6,993 nucleotides of DNA from Pleionea sp041589565 (GTDB taxonomy: Bacteria; Pseudomonadota; Gammaproteobacteria; Enterobacterales; Kangiellaceae): assembly GCA_041589565.1 (NCBI GenBank), contig JBFHVL010000175.1, forward strand, positions 1 through 6,993. The letters are read 5' to 3'. The translations under genes and the position numbers were made by a program. How positions within the stretch are numbered: position 1 is the stretch's first letter; each line of letters begins with the position of its first letter. Under the pieces are notes generated by a model. It was not told the DNA's origin, made no database searches, and saw nothing but the letters and a program-made list of their open reading frames with translations. Below, in pieces: positions 1 to 3,905 of the stretch.

Positions 1-579
1 ATTCAGTCCTTTTTCAGAACGAGCCGACTGATAGGTAAATAGTTCAACGCCAGCCTCACGCATATCTTTTCCAAGTTGTTGAGTTGTCTGATAGCTAGTG
101 ACTGATCGAAGATCGTTTTGATACTCGTTAAACGGGGGCTGCTCCAGTCGTATGGCCTGTTCGGAATGAGCATTGATATAAAACGAAGAGTGGTACGACT
201 GAATGGTGTGGCGAGTAAGCTTTTCGCTGTTTTCGAGATCGTACAAAAAGCGAAATCGGTAATAGGCGACTTCGGTTAATGCACATTCAACGGTTTGTGA
301 GCCATAGAACAAACTGGGCTCCCAGATACTGCCAAAGCGAGAACCATAGGCCAGGGGCGGGTAGCGAAAGGGTGTTTTGATCAGATAATGGCGTTCGGCT
401 AATGCTTCATCCTGCTTGGGCTTACTTTCTTCGAGCATTTCCTCCAGCAGGCTTTGCTCATCCTGATTATCGGTGATGATGGTGGTAGCCACCTGTTCCT
501 GACTTTCTACCACTCGAAATAATTTAACGCTCAAGGGGCCAAGGAGTGACTCCCCGTTAAGTTGCTTCCATAGCGACAC
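1..579 (-). CDS. RES-domain toxin of a RES-Xre toxin-antitoxin pair (C-terminus cut by window edge)
   Basis: The 193 visible residues match the RES family (PF08808, COG5654), whose characterised toxins such as MbcT destroy cellular NAD+ by phosphorolysis or hydrolysis and so arrest growth. The core reads GSRFGSIWEPSLFYG at residues 79-93, followed by ALTEVAYYRFRF at 100-111 and YQSARSEKG at 183-191. R81, Y92, E103 and S188 (or S185) are the likely counterparts of the Arg, Tyr, Glu and Ser that line the NAD pocket and give the family its name. An N-terminal stretch of about 70 residues, rich in Glu and Gln at 25-62, precedes the core, as in the longer RES proteins. The last few dozen residues lie beyond position 1. 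I chose the GTG at 579 because AGAGGA sits 7 nt upstream; the nearby ATG is in another frame and soon meets a stop. The gene follows its antitoxin after 15 nt. Family assignment is strong; toxicity and the exact reaction are inferred. Confidence 0.9.
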   Translation of the reverse strand, partial: MSLWKQLNGESLLGPLSVKLFRVVESQEQVATTIITDNQDEQSLLEEMLEESKPKQDEALAERHYLIKTPFRYPPLAYGSRFGSIWEPSLFYGSQTVECALTEVAYYRFRFLYDLENSEKLTRHTIQSYHSSFYINAHSEQAIRLEQPPFNEYQNDLRSVTSYQTTQQLGKDMREAGVELFTYQSARSEKGLN

Positions 580-586
580 AAAAGAG

Positions 587-592
587 TCCTCT
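587..592 (-). promoter_or_regulatory. Ribosome binding site fixing the GTG start of the RES toxin
   Basis: AGAGGA lies 7 nt before the GTG at 579, inside the 15-nt gap after the antitoxin stop codon. It decides the toxin start, because no in-frame ATG is available between the antitoxin stop and the conserved core. Confidence 0.7.
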
Positions 593-594
593 AC

Positions 595-966
595 TTATAT
601 TTTTCCGCGCATGGCGTCTATGTACTGCACGGTCCGCGTTAAACCGACGACATTTTGAATTAAATCCATAGGACGACCGGCCAGGGCTCGATTGTTTTGG
701 GTAAACCATTCACGCATGGCGGCCTGATTGCCGCCCAGAATGGCATAAAGGCCGCGGTAGGCGCGGATCAACAACAGCGCGAGCTCGCCCGCTTTGCTGG
801 ACGGCTCAAGGGCAGGGCTTTTTTTCAGCCGCGTGATGGAGGTGCGGTCACGCCCGATGATGTTGCCGAGTACTTCGGCAGATAACCCCAAATATTCCGC
901 CGTTGCCAAAAGGGATTTGCCCAGTACTTCGGCCTTGTCGGGGGATGGATGCTGATTTGCGCTCAT
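595..966 (-). CDS. Xre/MbcA/ParS-family antitoxin of the RES toxin
   Basis: This 123-residue protein has the two-part layout of RES-toxin antitoxins. A helix-turn-helix of the Xre-like type spans about residues 12-60, with a probable recognition helix around GRDRTSITRLKK (38-49). A C-terminal toxin-binding domain (Xre/MbcA/ParS, formerly DUF2384) spans about 65-123, with the typical W87, the N92-R93-A94-L95-A96-G97-R98-P99 segment and the Q104-N105-V106-V107-G108 turn. In known systems this domain blocks the toxin active site, and the complex binds the operon promoter to repress it. It is the first gene of the operon, and the toxin begins 15 nt after its stop. A short AGGTG ribosome binding site lies 4 nt before the ATG. 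The presence of a RES gene directly downstream makes the assignment firm. Regulation by its own DNA binding is inferred from the family and from the repeats upstream. Confidence 0.92.
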   Translation of the reverse strand: MSANQHPSPDKAEVLGKSLLATAEYLGLSAEVLGNIIGRDRTSITRLKKSPALEPSSKAGELALLLIRAYRGLYAILGGNQAAMREWFTQNNRALAGRPMDLIQNVVGLTRTVQYIDAMRGKI

Positions 967-980
967 AACTCACCTGTAAG

Positions 981-1027
981 TTGCATATAAGTCATTATAG
1001 GTAAATATGATGCAAATGCAATATTGC
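981..1027. promoter_or_regulatory. Candidate operator: ATGCAA/TTGCAT repeats around the toxin-antitoxin promoter
   Basis: On the plus strand TTGCAT occurs at 981-986, and its reverse complement ATGCAA occurs twice in tandem at 1010-1015 and 1016-1021. The second copy runs into a perfect 10-bp palindrome, GCAATATTGC (1018-1027). The elements flank the -10 box and overlap the -35 region, which is where a repressor would act. Xre-type antitoxins of this family repress their own operons through inverted repeats; that this is the binding site here is inference. Confidence 0.45.
994..1021 (-). promoter_or_regulatory. Promoter of the antitoxin-toxin operon
   Basis: Read on the minus strand, a perfect -10 hexamer TATAAT lies at 999-994. 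Sixteen bases upstream is TTGCAT (1021-1016), a partial match to the -35 consensus. Transcription would start near 987, giving a leader of about 20 nt before the antitoxin ATG at 966. The -10 box is strong; the -35 assignment is weaker and overlaps one of the ATGCAA repeats. Confidence 0.6.
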
Positions 1028-1069
1028 TGAGCTGATCGCTGTATTGATGGACTGAAGGCTGAACCGTCG

Positions 1070-1708
1070 CTAACTCGATGCTGGCTCTGCGGTGGAGGCT
1101 CCTCGCAGATAAAAATGACAACGACTTTGCTGCCAGTAGAGGCGAAAGTCTTTTTGGTAGGGCAGGAGCTCAACCGTGCCCACTACGGGGTGCGAGTAGG
1201 TGATTTTGCCTTTTCCAATTTGTATGTTGTCCAGTTGATACTCGCGATCACTCTCTTCTTCGTCACCAAACAGAGTGGCTTTAAGGGGTGACTTACCGGG
1301 CTGTCCGTCGAGCTCGAAAAAGGCATCACCAGCGAGGCAGCTGTAGAATTGCTCCTGCTGAAACTTATTCACCAGGTACAGGCCTTGCTGACCAGTTTTA
1401 TAATAGTGTTTACTGATTGCAGCCGGGAAGATGGCCGGGTAATGTCCGGTGACGTCATCAACAATGGTTGCAACGGGTTGCCATTGACTGTTTGCACCGT
1501 GAATCAACACAATGGACTCAAAGTCGTGATAGAAATCGATGGGTTTTAGTTCTACGGATATGTCATTTTGGTGCTGGTCGACCTTCTGCTGGATGCTTTT
1601 GGCGGTTTGCTCGAAATTGTCATCGTAGAAAATGGTGAGCTTTTGCTGTGAGCAGCCTAATACCAACAGAATAGATATCGCTATAAAGAAGTTTTTCAAA
1701 CAATACAC
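1070..1708 (-). CDS. Uncharacterised lipoprotein
   Basis: I do not recognise the family of this 212-residue protein. Residues 1-18 form a lipoprotein signal peptide with a hydrophobic core at about 7-17 and a lipobox L16-to-C19 region ending V-L-G-C, so C19 would be lipidated. Serine at +2 predicts sorting to the outer membrane. The mature part has no further membrane segment. It mixes a Gln-rich amphipathic stretch (31-48), a hydrophobic strand-like run with an H-G turn (65-71), an acidic loop at 148-156 and an aromatic C-terminal section. C124 and C197 are the only mature cysteines besides C19 and could form a disulfide in the periplasm. The GTG start at 1708 is preceded by AAGGAAG at 8 nt spacing; the later TTG codon would lie too far from it. 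It sits downstream of psd on the same strand across a 184-bp gap, so an envelope link is possible but unproven. Confidence 0.75.
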   Translation of the reverse strand: MYCLKNFFIAISILLVLGCSQQKLTIFYDDNFEQTAKSIQQKVDQHQNDISVELKPIDFYHDFESIVLIHGANSQWQPVATIVDDVTGHYPAIFPAAISKHYYKTGQQGLYLVNKFQQEQFYSCLAGDAFFELDGQPGKSPLKATLFGDEEESDREYQLDNIQIGKGKITYSHPVVGTVELLPYQKDFRLYWQQSRCHFYLRGASTAEPASS

Positions 1709-1834
1709 CAGTGTGGCTTCCTTTTTATTGTTTTGTATCGAGAATGAGTTTAGGGGAATGGTTTGTAAACGAGACGGTTATTCAATGGTGGTTAATCTCG
1801 GAGTCCCGTATTCAAAAAGCAGGTTTGGAGAAAG

Positions 1835-1865
1835 AGCCCGCTCCAGATCGAACCGGAGCGAGGCT
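1835..1865 (-). terminator. GC-rich hairpin downstream of psd, possible terminator
   Basis: CGCTCC at 1839-1844 pairs with GGAGCG at 1855-1860 around a 10-nt loop. The stem extends by four more pairs (AGCC 1835-1838 with GGCT 1862-1865) across a single bulged base at 1861. It lies about 28 bp beyond the psd stop codon. On the minus strand only a broken run, CTTTCTCC, follows, so intrinsic termination may be weak or Rho-assisted. Confidence 0.45.
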
Positions 1866-1892
1866 TTGGTTGTACTCATTCGATAGAGGGTA

Positions 1893-2750
1893 TTACTTGC
1901 GGGAAATCAGTGGCTGACCTAACAAGGTCGCTGCTTCGTTTTGAATCGACTTATCCCACTGGTAGTCGCCTTTAGGCAATAACAGAATTACGGTAGAGCC
2001 TAAGCGGAAGCGGCCGACTTCGTCGCCTTTGTCGAGTACGACTTGCCCCGGGTTGTAATCGGTAATGCAAACCGTATCACGAGTGGGAGGCGTGACCACT
2101 CCAGACCATACCATTTCCATGCTTCCTACGATGGTTGCACCAACCGCTACATAGGCGAGTGGACCCCATTCGGTATCAAATACGGCAACCACACGTTCGT
2201 TGCGCGCAAATAAGCGGGGCACCGTGCGTGCGGTGAGCGGGTTAACACTGAACAGCTTACCCGGCACATGAATCATGCGCTTAAGCTCGCCTTTAATCGG
2301 CATATGGTAGCGATGGTAATCTCTGGGTGACAGGTAAATGGTAATAAACTGACCGCCGTCGAATTGTTCGGCCAGATTGGCATCACCGCCCAGTAAATCC
2401 TGCGCGGTGTAGTCATGTCCTTTTGCCTGAATCAGCCGACCCGACTCTATTGCACCAAATTGGCTGACCGCACCATCTACCGGACAGGCCATGGTGTTTG
2501 TATCGTCGCACATAGGCCGGGTTTCGGGACGAATGGCGCGGGTAAAAAAGTCGTTAAAGCTTTCATAGGCTTCAAGGTTAGGCTCTACCGCAATCGACAT
2601 ATCAATTTTGTAGTGCTCAGCAAACTTTTTAATTGCCCAGTTCTTTAATGGATGATTTTTTTTATCTGCCAGCTTACCTGCCAGTATGGATAACCCATGC
2701 TGTGGGATAAGGTATTGAGGTATTGTTTTTAAATGTTCAAAAAAGCTCAT
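1893..2750 (-). CDS. psd: Phosphatidylserine decarboxylase proenzyme
   Basis: Decarboxylates phosphatidylserine to phosphatidylethanolamine at the inner membrane, the last step of the main bacterial PE pathway. At 285 residues it has the length of the E. coli-type enzyme. The protein cuts itself at the LGST motif, between G251 and S252; S252 becomes the pyruvoyl group at the start of the small alpha subunit, leaving a large beta subunit of 251 residues. The self-cleavage triad is visible: D92 in CPVDGAVSQFG, H149 in SPRDYHRYHMP (with H146 nearby) and S252. Other family blocks are FNDFFTRAIRPETRP (65-79), VPGKLFSVNPLTA and LFARNERVVAVFDTEWGP. The ATG at 2750 fits the usual N-terminus, although no clear Shine-Dalgarno precedes it (CCTTTTACCCTTC). 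The rsgA or orn neighbours often seen next to psd in enterobacteria are absent. All catalytic residues are present, so it should be active. Confidence 0.97.
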   Translation of the reverse strand: MSFFEHLKTIPQYLIPQHGLSILAGKLADKKNHPLKNWAIKKFAEHYKIDMSIAVEPNLEAYESFNDFFTRAIRPETRPMCDDTNTMACPVDGAVSQFGAIESGRLIQAKGHDYTAQDLLGGDANLAEQFDGGQFITIYLSPRDYHRYHMPIKGELKRMIHVPGKLFSVNPLTARTVPRLFARNERVVAVFDTEWGPLAYVAVGATIVGSMEMVWSGVVTPPTRDTVCITDYNPGQVVLDKGDEVGRFRLGSTVILLLPKGDYQWDKSIQNEAATLLGQPLISRK

Positions 2751-2788
2751 GAAGGGTAAAAGGCTTGTTTTTTATATTAAGGGGGCGA

Positions 2789-2817
2789 ATTTTAACCCAG
2801 TTGTAAATTTTTGACCA
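2789..2817 (-). promoter_or_regulatory. Candidate sigma-70 promoter of psd
   Basis: Read on the minus strand, TGGTCA (2817-2812, four of six consensus -35 bases) is followed after exactly 17 bp by TAAAAT (2794-2789, five of six -10 bases). Initiation near 2782 would leave a leader of about 30 nt. This is a pattern match only. Confidence 0.4.
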
Positions 2818-2913
2818 TTTTAATGATGATAGGCGCATATAGACTCAAATGAGAAACAGCTCGCATGTAATGGTGAGCTAAAGGTTGTTTTTAGGTTATA
2901 TGTCCCCATCTCT

Positions 2914-2942
2914 TTGATGTCGACTGCTTTTTTGCGTTGAAT
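2914..2942 (+). promoter_or_regulatory. Weak candidate promoter of the small acidic lipoprotein gene
   Basis: TTGATG (2914-2919) and TTGAAT (2937-2942) are separated by 17 bp, each matching four of six consensus bases. It lies about 60 bp before the start codon. Just downstream the pentamer AAGCG is repeated with a 10-bp period (2953 and 2963), which could be a regulator site or chance. The rest of the 250-bp divergent region shared with psd shows nothing stronger. Confidence 0.25.
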
Positions 2943-3000
2943 AGCGACACCTAAGCGTGATCAAGCGATTGGTTCACAAAAATAAAGGAGAAACGACACA

Positions 3001-3237
3001 ATGAACACTGTATATCGAGTTTTTATCGCTGCAATAGCTACCTTCGGCATTATGGCTTGTGAAGATAAGCCTGAAACGCCCGGCGAAAAGGTAGACGAAG
3101 TGATTGAAGAAACAAAAGGCGCGGTTGATGATGCTAAAGATAAAGTTACCGATGTTGCCGACGAAGTCGAAGATGAAATCGACGACGCCTGTGAAAAAAT
3201 TAAAGAAGAAGTCGATGCCAAGGATAAAGATTGCTAA
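3001..3237 (+). CDS. Small, highly acidic coiled-coil lipoprotein
   Basis: This is a 78-residue protein of no named family that I recognise. Residues 1-19 form a signal peptide with a lipobox-like I17-M18-A19-C20; Met at -2 is less usual but acceptable, so C20 is probably lipidated. After a short Pro-containing linker (21-29), residues 30-75 are one long predicted helix. Hydrophobic residues recur at 31, 35, 38, 42, 45, 49, 52, 56, 60, 63, 67 and 71, a 3-4 heptad pattern with 4-4-3 stutters. The mature protein has 25 Asp/Glu against 9 Lys, a net charge near -16. Cysteines stand at 64 and at the last position, 78, fourteen residues apart on the same helical face. AAAGGAG lies 10 nt before the ATG and a strong terminator follows. 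It may be a short envelope spacer or an Lpp-like coiled coil; that is inference. The opposite-strand reading frame is a Ser-rich artefact. Confidence 0.8.
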   Translation: MNTVYRVFIAAIATFGIMACEDKPETPGEKVDEVIEETKGAVDDAKDKVTDVADEVEDEIDDACEKIKEEVDAKDKDC

Positions 3238-3274
3238 TCTAAGTTAAGGCATCATTTTTCGCAATTCGTAACAG

Positions 3275-3302
3275 AAAGGGGAAGTGAATGCTTCCCCTTT
3301 TT
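3275..3302 (+). terminator. Rho-independent terminator of the acidic lipoprotein gene
   Basis: A perfect 10-bp stem (AAAGGGGAAG at 3275-3284 with CTTCCCCTTT at 3291-3300) encloses the loop TGAATG. The stem ends in a run of five T (3298-3302). It starts about 37 nt after the lipoprotein stop codon and lies just upstream of the DUF924 gene. Confidence 0.92.
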
Positions 3303-3315
3303 AATTGCAACCCGC

Positions 3316-3323
3316 AAAGGAAG
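3316..3323 (+). promoter_or_regulatory. Ribosome binding site selecting the GTG start of the DUF924 gene
   Basis: AAAGGAAG lies 8 nt before the GTG at 3332. The earlier in-frame TTG at 3305 directly abuts the terminator T-run and has no such site, so the GTG is preferred. Confidence 0.7.
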
Positions 3324-3331
3324 AATCCATC

Positions 3332-3871
3332 GTGCATTGGTACACTATCATTCGTTTTTGGTTTGAAGATATCGACTCCGCCTTATGGTGGAAAAAAAGT
3401 GATGAATTTGATGATCTATTGCGAAAAAACTTTTCTCATTGGCATCAAGCTGCGATAAGAGGAGAGTTAGCTCATTGGCGCGATGAGCCGCAGGGACGAT
3501 TGGCCGAGGTGATTATTCTGGATCAGTTCTCGCGCAATATGTTTCGTGATGACCCCAGAGCCTTTGCCTCTGATCCAATGGCCCTCACGTTGGCTCAGGA
3601 AGCTATTCGGTCCGGAGATGACAAAAAACTAACGCCGGGTCAGCGGCTGTTTCTCTATATGCCCTACATGCACAGTGAGTCAAAGCAGATTCATCAGCAG
3701 GCGGTAACTCTATTTACTGAGCTTGGCTTTAAGTCGAACTTAGAATTTGAAATGAAACACAAAGCCATTATTGATCGCTTCGGTCGCTACCCACACCGAA
3801 ATGAAATACTCGGTCGAAAATCTACCGCGGAAGAAAAACTCTTTTTGCAACAACCGAACTCTTCGTTTTAG
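3332..3871 (+). CDS. DUF924 family protein
   Basis: A 179-residue soluble protein that matches DUF924 (PF06041, COG3803) over its full length. Family blocks seen in order are IIRFWFED (6-13), a WW pair at 19-20, GELAHWRDEPQGRLAEVIILDQFSRN in two adjoining parts (44-55 and 56-69), FRDDPRAFASD (71-81), QRLFLYMPYMHSE (104-116) and DRFGRYPHRNEILGR (148-162). The conserved LDQF, MHSE and FGR-PHRN signatures are intact, and the length is typical for the family. The fold is all-helical and resembles TPR-like proteins; no biochemical function is established to my knowledge, so none is assigned. No signal peptide or membrane segment is present, so it should be cytoplasmic. The preceding gene ends in a strong terminator 30 nt upstream, and I see no clear promoter of its own; expression may rely on read-through. 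It converges with the GGDEF-EAL gene across 34 bp without an obvious terminator. Confidence 0.9.
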   Translation: MHWYTIIRFWFEDIDSALWWKKSDEFDDLLRKNFSHWHQAAIRGELAHWRDEPQGRLAEVIILDQFSRNMFRDDPRAFASDPMALTLAQEAIRSGDDKKLTPGQRLFLYMPYMHSESKQIHQQAVTLFTELGFKSNLEFEMKHKAIIDRFGRYPHRNEILGRKSTAEEKLFLQQPNSSF

Positions 3872-3905
3872 ATGCTTTAATTGATTGTGAAAGCTTAACC
3901 TTTAA

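Noticed and set aside
970..1173. Minus-strand frame overlapping the end of the 212-residue lipoprotein and the antitoxin promoter.
   Set aside because: It shows no recognisable domain or ribosome binding site, and it overlaps a better supported gene and a promoter.
1846..1854. On the minus strand the hairpin loop reads GGTTCGATC, like a tRNA T-loop, suggesting a tRNA fragment or attachment site.
   Set aside because: The flanking bases do not form a proper 5-bp T-stem in register, and no anticodon arm, acceptor stem or CCA end fits around it. It is better explained as the loop of a hairpin.
1632..1917. Two plus-strand frames crossing the lipoprotein start, the intergenic hairpin and the psd end.
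   Set aside because: Both are antisense to supported genes, overlap each other in different frames and show no protein family features.
2961..3221. Minus-strand reading frame encoding a Ser/Thr-rich 86-residue peptide.
   Set aside because: It is the antisense of the Asp/Glu/Lys-rich lipoprotein gene, whose codons give Ser-rich antisense. The plus-strand gene has a ribosome binding site, signal peptide and terminator.
3305..3331. TTG at 3305 as an upstream start for the DUF924 protein.
   Set aside because: It touches the terminator T-run and lacks a ribosome binding site. The GTG at 3332 has AAAGGAAG at 8 nt and matches the usual family N-terminus.
3872..3905. Possible bidirectional terminator between the convergent DUF924 and GGDEF-EAL genes.
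   Set aside because: The region holds a direct GCTTAA repeat but no inverted repeat able to form a stem.
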